From the NCBI GenBank assembly GCA_900556055.1, contig USNJ01000011.1:1-21039 (forward strand): 21,039 nucleotides of DNA, read 5' to 3'. Origin of the DNA: an uncultured Ruminococcus sp. Lineage in GTDB: Bacteria; Bacillota; Clostridia; Oscillospirales; Ruminococcaceae. The position numbers and the translations under genes are program-made. Position 1 is the first letter of the stretch. Each line of letters begins with the position of its first letter. Positions 1-6,534 of the stretch are shown in pieces. Below the pieces are notes generated by a model, which ran no database searches, was not told the origin of the DNA, and worked only from the letters and a program-made list of their open reading frames with translations.

Positions 1-37
1 TCTATGACGAATGGGCCACAACAAAACATCTTTATCC

Positions 38-1099
38 ATGAAGAGAATACCTTATATAATCTCCCTTGCATGCTGCCTTGCGCTAACCTCCACAACACAC
101 GGCCAGACAGCCACTGACACCGAAGCAACCTTTGAACTGGGACGCCAGATGGTGCAAAACAGACAGTTCAAAAAGGCCGCCGCCCTGCTGGACAGCATTG
201 CCCAACTCAACATCTCACCTGACTATAAGGCAAAGTATCTGGCAATAAACGGAATACTGCAGCGCGACAGTCTGCACAACACACCTAAAGCCTTGGAATA
301 CTTCCAAAAAGCCGAATCACTATACGCCGACATTATGAAGCTGCGGCCGAAAGAGGTTGAGACAAGCGTGGTCTACGCCAGCATGGGACTCGGAGCGCAA
401 GCCGACAGCCTCAAACAATATGCCACAGCCATCTCACACTACGAAAAAGCCATCGACTTCATCAGCCACCTGCTGTCAGAAGGAATCAGAGGGGCAAACA
501 TGAGCGATTTTGACCTGACCGTCATGCAATACAGTTTTGAGCAAAGCCGTGCCATAGACTTCGGACACAACCACCAGTTTGAAGATGCCGAAGCAGCCTT
601 TGAAGAACTGAAATACAACTACAGCCAGTTTGAATTGTCGCCAGACACCGAAATGCTGATGCAAGGTTGGCTGTTTGGCTGCATCTGCCGACAACAATAC
701 ATACTGATGTACGAATATGACAAACAAGACATCACAAAGGCCCTTGAAGAGACTAAAGCTCTGCTTGAGAAACTGCTCCGAGGACTGTCAAGCGACAACA
801 CTGCCATAAGCGAAGGGCTGGCATACCAAATGCCCATGTTCCTTTATCACGCAGCCCGCATAAACCTTAAAGCCGGCACCCCCGAACAAGCCGTAAAATT
901 ATGCGGAAACGCAATGATGTGGAGTTCTGCAGATGACTGGAAACCCTCCATCACAAACATCAAGGGCGAAGCCCTCTTGTCACAGGGCAAAGAAGACGAG
1001 GCACGCCAATGCTGGGAGGAAGTGTTGAAACTCAACCCCCACTTCTACGACAACAAAAATTCAGGACTGGTCTTGAACAAAAAGTTTGGCAACAAATAA
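38..1099 (+). CDS. Secreted tetratricopeptide-repeat protein, Bacteroidales type
   Basis: The product is about 353 residues if read from the ATG at 38, which places a Lys-Arg pair directly before a hydrophobic stretch (ISLACCLALTSTTHG) that looks like a signal peptide. An in-frame ATG at 11 would add nine polar residues, and an in-frame stop at 5-7 closes the frame upstream. The mature part is helical. It has TPR-like units near residues 25-60, 75-110 and 125-160, and a clear C-terminal one with the pattern GEALLSQGKEDEARQCWEEVLKLNP. It has no enzymatic motif. TPR proteins are scaffolds, so an envelope or periplasmic adaptor role is inferred only from the family. There is no Shine-Dalgarno sequence, as is normal in Bacteroidetes. 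A specific function cannot be assigned. Confidence 0.75.
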   Translation: MKRIPYIISLACCLALTSTTHGQTATDTEATFELGRQMVQNRQFKKAAALLDSIAQLNISPDYKAKYLAINGILQRDSLHNTPKALEYFQKAESLYADIMKLRPKEVETSVVYASMGLGAQADSLKQYATAISHYEKAIDFISHLLSEGIRGANMSDFDLTVMQYSFEQSRAIDFGHNHQFEDAEAAFEELKYNYSQFELSPDTEMLMQGWLFGCICRQQYILMYEYDKQDITKALEETKALLEKLLRGLSSDNTAISEGLAYQMPMFLYHAARINLKAGTPEQAVKLCGNAMMWSSADDWKPSITNIKGEALLSQGKEDEARQCWEEVLKLNPHFYDNKNSGLVLNKKFGNK

Positions 1100-1112
1100 A
1101 TACTCGCAATTC

Positions 1113-1143
1113 TTTGTATATTCACAATAAATTATTTCCTTTG
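1113..1143 (+). promoter_or_regulatory. Bacteroidetes-type sigma-ABfr promoter for kbl
   Basis: TTTG at 1113-1116 and TTTG at 1140-1143 are separated by exactly 23 bases. This is the spacing of the known Bacteroidetes consensus TTTG-N19-TAnnTTTG. The -7 box reads TTCCTTTG, with one mismatch in the TA. It predicts a leader of roughly 50 bases before the kbl ATG at 1204, which has no ribosome binding site of the AGGAG type. Confidence 0.55.
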
Positions 1144-1203
1144 CATTTTAATGGAGTGACTCTTTGATAGCACGAGACTAATTAACTTACAATATAAAAT
1201 AAC

Positions 1204-2391
1204 ATGTACGGTAAAATGAAAGAACATCTCTGCAATACCATTGCTGAGATTAAAGAAGCAGGACTCTACAAGAACGAGCGTCTTATTGAGAGCCCACAAC
1301 AGGCAGCCATTCAGGTTGCAGGTAAAGAAGTACTCAACTTCTGTGCAAACAACTACCTCGGCCTCTCAAACCACCCGCGTCTTATCAAGGCTGCAAAAGA
1401 CATGATGGACAAGCGTGGCTTCGGCATGTCGTCTGTACGCTTCATCTGCGGCACAGCCGACATTCACAAGGAACTTGAAGCCAAGATTTCTGAATTTTTC
1501 AAAACAGAAGACACCATTCTCTACGCAGCGTGCTTCGATGCCAACGGCGGTGTGTTTGAGCCACTTCTTACTGACGAAGATGCTATCATCTCGGATTCGC
1601 TCAACCATGCCTCAATCATTGACGGCGTTCGTCTGGGCAAGGCTAAACGCTATCGTTATGCCAATGCTGACATGGGAGAACTCGAAAAATGCCTTCAGGA
1701 GGCTCAGGCACAGCGTTTCCGCATTGTTGTTACCGATGGGGTGTTCTCAATGGACGGCAACGTTGCTCCGATGGACAAGATTTGTGACCTCGCTGAAAAA
1801 TATGACGCCCTCGTAATGGTCGACGAAAGCCACTCAGCAGGTGTTGTTGGTGCTACGGGCCACGGCGTAAGCGAGTTTTTCAACACATACGGACGTGTGG
1901 ACATCTACACTGGCACTCTGGGCAAGTCATTCGGTGGTGCAATGGGTGGATTTACCACTGGTCGCAAGGAAATCATCGACATTCTGCGTCAGCGTAGCCG
2001 TCCATACTTGTTCTCAAACTCTCTGGCACCCTCGCTTGTAGGAGCTGGCATCGAAATGTTCAACATGCTGAAGGAAAGCAATTCCATACACGACAAGCTT
2101 GTTGAGAATGTCAACTACTTCCGCGACAAGATGATCGCTGCCGGATTTGACATCAAGCCTACACAGTCTGCCATCTGTGCAGTGATGCTCTACGATGCAA
2201 AACTGTCTCAGGTCTTTGCCGCCAAACTTCAAGAAGAAGGCATCTATGTTACAGGCTTCTACTACCCTGTAGTGCCAAAGGGACAGGCACGTATCTGTGT
2301 GCAAGTTTCGGCAGGACACGAGCGCGAACACCTCGACAAGTGCATTGCCGCCTTCACCAAGGTGGGCAAAGAACTCGGATGCATCAAGTAG
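1204..2391 (+). CDS. kbl: Glycine C-acetyltransferase (2-amino-3-ketobutyrate CoA ligase)
   Basis: This 395-residue protein has the full length of the alpha-oxoamine synthase family. Kbl is a cytosolic PLP enzyme that cleaves 2-amino-3-oxobutyrate with CoA to glycine and acetyl-CoA, in threonine breakdown. Visible landmarks are the N-terminal NFCANNYLGLSNHP motif (about 45-58), the cofactor-binding DESHSAG at 207-213 and the Schiff-base lysine in TGTLGKSFGGAMGG (K241). The RQRSRPYLFSNSLAP segment follows. No threonine dehydrogenase gene is visible next to it. The sibling enzymes 8-amino-7-oxononanoate synthase (BioF) and serine palmitoyltransferase share the fold. The high similarity to Kbl in the MYGKMKEHL start and the RYANADMGELE region favours Kbl. 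It appears to be monocistronic, with its own promoter and a terminator. Confidence 0.93.
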   Translation: MYGKMKEHLCNTIAEIKEAGLYKNERLIESPQQAAIQVAGKEVLNFCANNYLGLSNHPRLIKAAKDMMDKRGFGMSSVRFICGTADIHKELEAKISEFFKTEDTILYAACFDANGGVFEPLLTDEDAIISDSLNHASIIDGVRLGKAKRYRYANADMGELEKCLQEAQAQRFRIVVTDGVFSMDGNVAPMDKICDLAEKYDALVMVDESHSAGVVGATGHGVSEFFNTYGRVDIYTGTLGKSFGGAMGGFTTGRKEIIDILRQRSRPYLFSNSLAPSLVGAGIEMFNMLKESNSIHDKLVENVNYFRDKMIAAGFDIKPTQSAICAVMLYDAKLSQVFAAKLQEEGIYVTGFYYPVVPKGQARICVQVSAGHEREHLDKCIAAFTKVGKELGCIK

Positions 2392-2407
2392 CATAACACT
2401 ATAATAC

Positions 2408-2448
2408 GATAACGGGCCGGTGGAAATGATTTCCACCGGCCCGTTATC
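2408..2448. terminator. Bidirectional hairpin between kbl and the FGE-like gene
   Basis: Perfect 19-bp arms (2408-2426 and 2430-2448) with a three-base TGA loop lie between the convergent genes. There is no clear T tract on either side. Long perfect stems of this kind are common at gene ends in Bacteroidetes and could serve both transcripts. Confidence 0.75.
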
Positions 2449-2472
2449 TGTAATAACCCTATCGCCCATGTT

Positions 2473-3369
2473 CTATTTCTCAAGCACAAGGCGAAGCCCC
2501 AAGTTGCCGTATCTTGCAGAAGGTGCATATCGGCCACGGAAGGAATTGCGGGCCCCATTAACAACGGAGTACCATCTACCACCACGATTGACACGCTCGG
2601 TGCCACTTGATGGTCCTACAGGATTGGTCTGAGTATCGGCAGAATACTGGCCATACCAATCACTACACCACTCACCCACATTGCCACTCATATCGTAGAT
2701 GCCAAGCTCGTTGGGGTTTTTGCTTCCGACTGGCTGCAGTTTCTTTATGCTGCTACAATTACTCCAAGCCACATCATCCAAATTGTCGCTGCCACTATAC
2801 TGATAACGCTGGCTTTTGCTGCCACCGCGCGCAGCATACTCCCACTCTGCCTCGGTTGGCATACGGAACGACAAGCCGGTCAAGGTGTTAAGTTTTTCTA
2901 TAAACATAACACAATCAGCATAACTTATATAATATGCAGGATAATTTTTGCCTACTCCGCGATCTTCGCTCCATTGGTAAGAGTCTGCAACAGGTCTGCT
3001 GCCCGTGACTGTTTGCCACAACTCCTGTGTCACCTCCGTTTCACCAATAAGGAAGTCCGACACCGTTACTTCATGCGCAGGCGTTTCGTCTTTGTTTGGA
3101 TTAATCTGCTCGGCAGTTGCGCCCATAAAGAATGTGCCACCTACCACCGGAATCATCTTGAACGTTACACTGCTACCAAGATTTTTTACCGTTACACTCT
3201 GAGCCTTGCCGTCATCAGACGAGCCGTTGAGTATATAATTATACAACTCAACGACATCGGCCCCATTGACCGCCCCGTCTTCATTAAGGTCGTACTTGTT
3301 TTGTGCGGCCACACTTGCCAATGTCATCGTTGCGATGACAGTAAACAACAGTCTTTTGATACTATACAT
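2473..3369 (-). CDS. Secreted SUMF1/FGE-domain protein with dockerin-like EF-hand, no catalytic cysteines
   Basis: The 298-residue protein starts at the ATG 3367-3369 (MYSIKRLLF) with a signal peptide ending near AAQ-23. A single dockerin-like or EF-hand calcium loop follows at about 27-46 (DLNEDGAVNGADVVELYNYI). A formylglycine-generating-enzyme/sulfatase-modifying-factor fold occupies about 70-298. Its landmarks are ETEVTQELW (110-118), RMPTEAEWEYAARGG (169-183), SGNVGEWCSDWYG (228-240) and RVNRGGRW (259-266). True FGE needs a C-terminal Cys pair in the region following RGG.W; here that part reads NSFRGRYAPSARYGNLGLR with no Cys. It is therefore probably a non-catalytic, surface or periplasmic member of this widespread Prevotella family. 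The frame stays open upstream into a histidine kinase, but that fusion spans the probable assembly seam near 3450 and should not be believed. Confidence 0.85.
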   Translation of the reverse strand: MYSIKRLLFTVIATMTLASVAAQNKYDLNEDGAVNGADVVELYNYILNGSSDDGKAQSVTVKNLGSSVTFKMIPVVGGTFFMGATAEQINPNKDETPAHEVTVSDFLIGETEVTQELWQTVTGSRPVADSYQWSEDRGVGKNYPAYYISYADCVMFIEKLNTLTGLSFRMPTEAEWEYAARGGSKSQRYQYSGSDNLDDVAWSNCSSIKKLQPVGSKNPNELGIYDMSGNVGEWCSDWYGQYSADTQTNPVGPSSGTERVNRGGRWYSVVNGARNSFRGRYAPSARYGNLGLRLVLEK

Positions 3370-3420
3370 AATTAGAGATTTAGTTTTATTATTACAAAAT
3401 ACACGTATTATAACATTCCG

Positions 3421-3452
3421 CAAAATTACAGAAAGATTTCCAATTAAACAAT
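3421..3452 (-). promoter_or_regulatory. Bacteroidetes-type promoter for the FGE-like gene
   Basis: On the minus strand TAATTTTG (3421-3428) matches the -7 consensus TAnnTTTG perfectly. ATTG (3449-3452), 20 bases upstream, approximates the -33 TTTG box. It sits about 50 bases before the ATG. A complete promoter here indicates that the gene starts at 3369 rather than inside the upstream kinase frame. Confidence 0.5.
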
Positions 3453-3470
3453 CCTTCAGTTCAGCATAAT
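3445..3470. other. Probable chimeric junction, Prevotella-like to Ruminococcus-like sequence
   Basis: AT-rich non-coding sequence with a Bacteroidetes promoter ends here. GC-rich Firmicute-type coding sequence begins, in the middle of a kinase DHp domain (GDYAELKD, then unrelated residues). Codon use, translation signals and promoter type all change across these bases. An assembly error, or less likely a real recombination, is inferred. Confidence 0.75.
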
Positions 3471-4302
3471 CGCCCGCCGCCGCAAGCGTGCCCATTACGT
3501 GAACGGACTGCCTGAAATCATGCCTGAGCTTTTTTGTCCGCTCGATATATTCCTGAAGCTGATTGTAACGGCTCTCCTGCATTTCGAGGATGCGGTTCTT
3601 TTCTTTCAGACGCTCGGTATTGTATATTCCCATTGCGACAAAATAGAAGATCACGACAAGGAATATCGTCAGGATAAAAAATGAGCTTATTATGAATGAG
3701 TACACCGCAAATACCCTGCCGACATACAGCGTTGAATAATAAAGCGGCTGAGTGAACATTCCGATCATAATGACCATAAGCGACACGGGGATAGTCAGTC
3801 CCCATACCTTTTCTATGACAAGGCATTCTGTAAGCTCCGCCCCTCTTTTCGCCAGCGGATAGCCGAACAGAAGCGCCATCAGGCAGGTCAGTATTATCGA
3901 AAAGATGTTAGCCTCCACGCTGTATTCCGCAAGCGTTGAATCAGGGTGGAGATAGGCGTCATAAAGCACCGAAAATGACGACGGGAACGCAACAAGCATC
4001 ATCGTCGCAATATACACCGCAAGCGACTGCATGAACCCCGCCGTCACCGTCCGCCTGTACACAAAAAAGCAGATAATGAGCGCAGGCATAAGCACGGCAT
4101 TTATCCCTAAGCCCGTTTTGATGCGCACAAGCGCCATTATCGGCATCATGACAGCCAGCATGAGCAGTTCCGCCGCCGCTGTTTTCCATATTGGATAACG
4201 CATCTTTTTGTGCATGGGAAGATAGCACATCACAGCCGACGGAATGATTATCAGATACTGCGATATCTCCTCCAAAAACGTTCTCATATCCATATCCGTC
4301 AC
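3450..4302 (-). CDS. AgrC-like sensor histidine kinase, truncated before its ATPase domain
   Basis: About 284 native residues remain. Five or six membrane helices fill roughly residues 8-220. A coiled linker follows (TERLKEKNRILEMQESRYNQLQEY). Then comes the dimerisation box with the phospho-acceptor histidine in KKLRHDFRQS (His codon 3520-3522). The GHKL ATPase domain that should follow is missing, because the sequence changes origin near 3450. The natural start is either the GTG at 4300-4302, which overlaps the regulator stop by translational coupling, or the ATG at 4291-4293. The family (AgrC, ComD, NatK-like) senses peptides or envelope signals and phosphorylates a LytTR regulator, which here is the adjoining upstream gene. 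The truncation is probably an artefact and the organism likely has a full kinase. Confidence 0.8.
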
Positions 4303-5030
4303 ACCTTCTGGACGCTGCGTATCCTGTCAAAGCGGTATTTGTGCCAGGTGTTCTGTATCTTTCCGTATTCGCGCACCTTTATCGCCAGCGTTTCGCCGTT
4401 TTTCATGACGCACGCACCGTCCGCTATGTCGGATATGCAGTCCATATTGACCGCCGTTCCCCTGTTTATGACAAGAAATGCGGGATTTCCCGAAAATGCC
4501 TCGCAGAATGCCGAAAATGCCATTCTTGATTTCAGCGTCTGACCGTTCACATCGGTTATGAACATATAATGGTCGGAGCAGGACGCACTGCAGAAGGACG
4601 AAAACGGCATGAGTATCGTTTCCTTTCCGTTTTCTATCGCAATACATTCGCTTTTGCCGGGAATGAGCTTCATCGCATCGTCCAATGCTTTGTATACCTT
4701 GCTTTTCTCTGCGGGCTTCACTATGTAATCAAAGGCATGGCAGGAAAATGCATCTGCCATATATTCAGCGGAAGATGTAAGGAATATCAGCAGGCAGGAC
4801 GTATTTTTCTCGCGCATGGAAAGTGCCGTTTCAATGCCGCTTATGCCTGTCATGCATACGTCCATAAAAGCTATGTCAAACTCCCGCTTTCCTCCGTCCG
4901 CAAGGAATTCTTCTCCGCTGCCGTAAGTAAAAATGTTCATATCAAGACGCTTTTCTGCTGCATATTCCCTTATAATGTCCGCAATAAACGCCGAATCCGA
5001 TGTGCTGTCGTCCGCAACGGCAATATTCAT
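4299..5030 (-). CDS. LytTR-family response regulator (AgrA/VirR type)
   Basis: A 243-residue regulator read from the ATG at 5028-5030, which has a TGGGGGT ribosome site; an alternative start at 5069 lacks one. The receiver domain (1-120) carries the acidic pair D7-D8, the phospho-acceptor D57 in FMDVCMTG, T85 and K105 in VKPAE. Residues about 125-243 form the LytTR DNA-binding domain (CIAIENGKETILMPFSSF, FLVINRGTAVNMDCI, VREYGKIQNTWHKY). LytTR proteins bind pairs of short direct repeats upstream of promoters. Two perfect repeats of that kind lie just upstream of this gene, facing the divergent lipoprotein, which is the likely target. The gene is cotranscribed with the kinase through overlapping stop and start codons. 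Confidence 0.92.
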   Translation of the reverse strand: MNIAVADDSTSDSAFIADIIREYAAEKRLDMNIFTYGSGEEFLADGGKREFDIAFMDVCMTGISGIETALSMREKNTSCLLIFLTSSAEYMADAFSCHAFDYIVKPAEKSKVYKALDDAMKLIPGKSECIAIENGKETILMPFSSFCSASCSDHYMFITDVNGQTLKSRMAFSAFCEAFSGNPAFLVINRGTAVNMDCISDIADGACVMKNGETLAIKVREYGKIQNTWHKYRFDRIRSVQKV

Positions 5031-5071
5031 TCTATGACCCCCATTTATTTTTTTATGCAATGTGAACAAAA

Positions 5072-5080
5072 ACAGTTTTA
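5072..5080 (+). promoter_or_regulatory. Possible single LytTR box near the regulator start
   Basis: ACAGTTTTA resembles the half-site recognised by AgrA-type LytTR domains. It lies in the divergent intergenic region 42 bases upstream of the regulator ATG, so autoregulation is possible. A single 9-base match in AT-rich sequence is weak. Confidence 0.2.
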
Positions 5081-5108
5081 ATATTTTAATCAGGATGTAT
5101 ACCGGGTG

Positions 5109-5144
5109 TGACGTTTACGCCAAAAATCTGACGTTTACGCCAAA
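5109..5144 (+). promoter_or_regulatory. Two tandem perfect 16-bp repeats, probable LytTR operator
   Basis: TGACGTTTACGCCAAA occurs at 5109-5124 and again at 5129-5144, a 20-bp period close to two helical turns. The second copy ends four bases before a -35 box. LytTR regulators (AgrA, ComE, VirR) bind pairs of 9-bp direct repeats with a period of about 21 bp beside promoters. The LytTR gene is next door, so this is the likely operator. Regulator binding itself is inferred. Confidence 0.65.
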
Positions 5145-5148
5145 CCGC

Positions 5149-5176
5149 TTGAAATTTCAGAATGAAAGTGTATAAT
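5149..5176 (+). promoter_or_regulatory. Sigma-70/SigA promoter of the acidic lipoprotein
   Basis: TTGAAA at 5149-5154 and a perfect TATAAT at 5171-5176 are separated by 16 bases. The spacer is slightly short, consistent with activator dependence by the upstream repeats. The gene's AAGGAGAG ribosome site follows at 5228-5235. Confidence 0.75.
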
Positions 5177-5245
5177 ATTTTTTGTGAGTTTCAGAAGAAT
5201 TCATAAATATTTATTGCTTAATTGTTTAAGGAGAGAAATTCTATC

Positions 5246-6133
5246 ATGAAAAAGACTATTATTTCAATAGCTGCAATCGTTTTCGCTGCAACAGCTCTTA
5301 CAGCATGCGGCGGCGGAAGCAGCACAGACGAAACAACCGCTGCTGAGACAACTGCTGCAGAAACAACAGCAGCTGAAACAGAGGCTGAAACAGAAGCCGC
5401 AGAAGACGACGCTGAGGAAGAAACAGACGCTGAGTCCGAGGACGACGAGCTGGGTGCTGCTGTTCAGGACCTTGCAAACGCTCTCGACGGCACTCTCTGG
5501 GTAGGCATGGACGCTGAGTTCAACTGCTATGCACTCGGCTTTGACGGCACAACAACAGTTTTCGCTGCTGACGACGGTTCCTCCATCGAGGGCTACTGGG
5601 CAGTTGACGACACAACTCTTTACATCTACGAAGATGAGGATATGTCCTCCGAGCTTGCAGAGATAGGCTGGAACTTCGATGAAGAAACAGATACTCTTAT
5701 CCTGAACGATACTGCTGTAATGGCTCAGACAGATGCTTATTCCTTCGATCAGGCTGTTGAAGCTGTTTCTCAGATGGCTTCCGCTGCACAGGTTGCATCC
5801 TACCTCCAGGATACATACTGGGTATCCATCACTGATGAGGACGCTGAGGCTATGTACCTCTCAGGCTCCACACTTGAATCCATCACAGTAAGCCCCGACG
5901 GCTCTGCTGAAACAAACGACTTTGTTTGGGGTCTTGACTATGACTGCCTCTACCTCTATGACGAGACAGGCACAGATCTTATCGCTGCACTCGGCTGGAG
6001 CATCGCTGATGACGGCTCTGTTATCCAGCTCGACAACAACGGCGACACAAGAGAGTACACACAGCTGAGCGAAGAAGATGCAACAGATGTTATGTCCTAC
6101 CTCATCGCTGCTCTGAACGGCGAGGCTGAATAA
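5246..6133 (+). CDS. Acidic lipoprotein with a duplicated ~75-residue domain
   Basis: The 295-residue product starts at the ATG at 5246, placed by AAGGAGAG ten bases upstream. A lipoprotein signal ends in ALTAC (C21), so it should be lipidated and tethered outside the membrane. Residues 22-69 are a low-complexity linker of ETTAAETTAAET units followed by an Asp/Glu run, as in many Ruminococcus lipoproteins. Two copies of one domain follow, about 82-157 and 189-266. Each has T(L/Y)WV near its start, a G(Y)W or VWG step, an LY(I/L)Y(E/D)E strand, an IGW or LGW strand and an I-x-L-(N/D) ending. The architecture resembles small beta-barrel substrate-binding or lipocalin-like lipoproteins. I cannot name the function. 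It appears to be monocistronic and under the adjoining two-component system. Confidence 0.8.
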   Translation: MKKTIISIAAIVFAATALTACGGGSSTDETTAAETTAAETTAAETEAETEAAEDDAEEETDAESEDDELGAAVQDLANALDGTLWVGMDAEFNCYALGFDGTTTVFAADDGSSIEGYWAVDDTTLYIYEDEDMSSELAEIGWNFDEETDTLILNDTAVMAQTDAYSFDQAVEAVSQMASAAQVASYLQDTYWVSITDEDAEAMYLSGSTLESITVSPDGSAETNDFVWGLDYDCLYLYDETGTDLIAALGWSIADDGSVIQLDNNGDTREYTQLSEEDATDVMSYLIAALNGEAE

Positions 6134-6165
6134 TCATACGACATCAGATAAACCTTTTTTCCATG

Positions 6166-6190
6166 GTCTGCCCGCTGCAATGCGGCGGAC
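6166..6190 (+). terminator. Possible hairpin terminator of the lipoprotein gene
   Basis: GTCTGCCCGC (6166-6175) pairs with GCGGCGGAC (6182-6190), giving nine pairs with a single bulged C around a six-base loop, 33 bases after the stop. No T run follows (AGTCCTCCTT), so it is a weak terminator or only a 3' stabilising hairpin. Confidence 0.35.
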
Positions 6191-6276
6191 AGTCCTCCTT
6201 ACTTCACCGTTTGCCGGCATAATGCATGACATACCTGTCTGGCATCAGCGGAAAACGGTCATATATCATATCCAAG

Positions 6277-6408
6277 CGGTATGATTATGCGCCCGCATCA
6301 AAGTGCTGCGTTTCTGAAGGACTTCCCCCGAATCTCCTTAATTTCTGTTTATCGGATTCCGAAATGCATGCAAGCCGGATAATTTGATGCGGCGGCATAA
6401 TCATACCG
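6277..6408. repeat. Large inverted repeat with 26-nt arms
   Basis: The left arm 6277-6302 and the right arm 6383-6408 are reverse complements except for a shifted C within a GC-rich core. They enclose 80 bases that also pair partly internally (GAATC/GGATTC type segments). The right arm is followed by ATTTTTATTG. It could be a giant terminator stem, a structured RNA or a MITE-like element. No flanking target duplication was recognised. Confidence 0.6.
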
Positions 6409-6446
6409 ATTTTTATTGATTTTATTTTAAATATATCATAAAATTA

Positions 6447-6475
6447 TTGAATTTTCAGCAGATTTATGTTACAAT
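6447..6475 (+). promoter_or_regulatory. SigA promoter of the protease/beta-helix operon
   Basis: TTGAAT (6447-6452) and TACAAT (6470-6475) are separated by exactly 17 bases in an AT-rich setting. The predicted start near 6482 lies downstream of the in-frame ATG at 6466, which rules that codon out as the start of the next gene. Confidence 0.75.
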
Positions 6476-6534
6476 ATAAGAAATATGTTATAAATGGTTC
6501 AAATAAATGCAACTACGAAAGGATTTGGCTAGCT

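Larger units (their letters stand above)
6134..6446. other. Structured non-coding spacer
   Basis: No credible gene is visible in the roughly 310 bases between the lipoprotein and the next promoter. It contains a GC-rich imperfect hairpin at 6166-6190 and a large inverted repeat with 26-nt arms (6277-6302 and 6383-6408), followed by an AT-rich promoter region. The spacer could hold a 3' regulatory RNA, a remnant mobile element or both. Confidence 0.5.

Noticed and set aside
2473..4302. A single 609-residue kinase-FGE fusion protein
   Set aside because: The frame crosses a change in composition and in promoter type. The FGE-like part has its own promoter, start and signal peptide, and the kinase lacks its ATPase domain. 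Coincidental read-through at a chimeric join explains it better.
6466..6534. Upstream start for the C11 protease adding 23 residues
   Set aside because: The ATG lies between the -35 and -10 boxes of the gene's promoter, has no ribosome site and would bury the lipoprotein signal.
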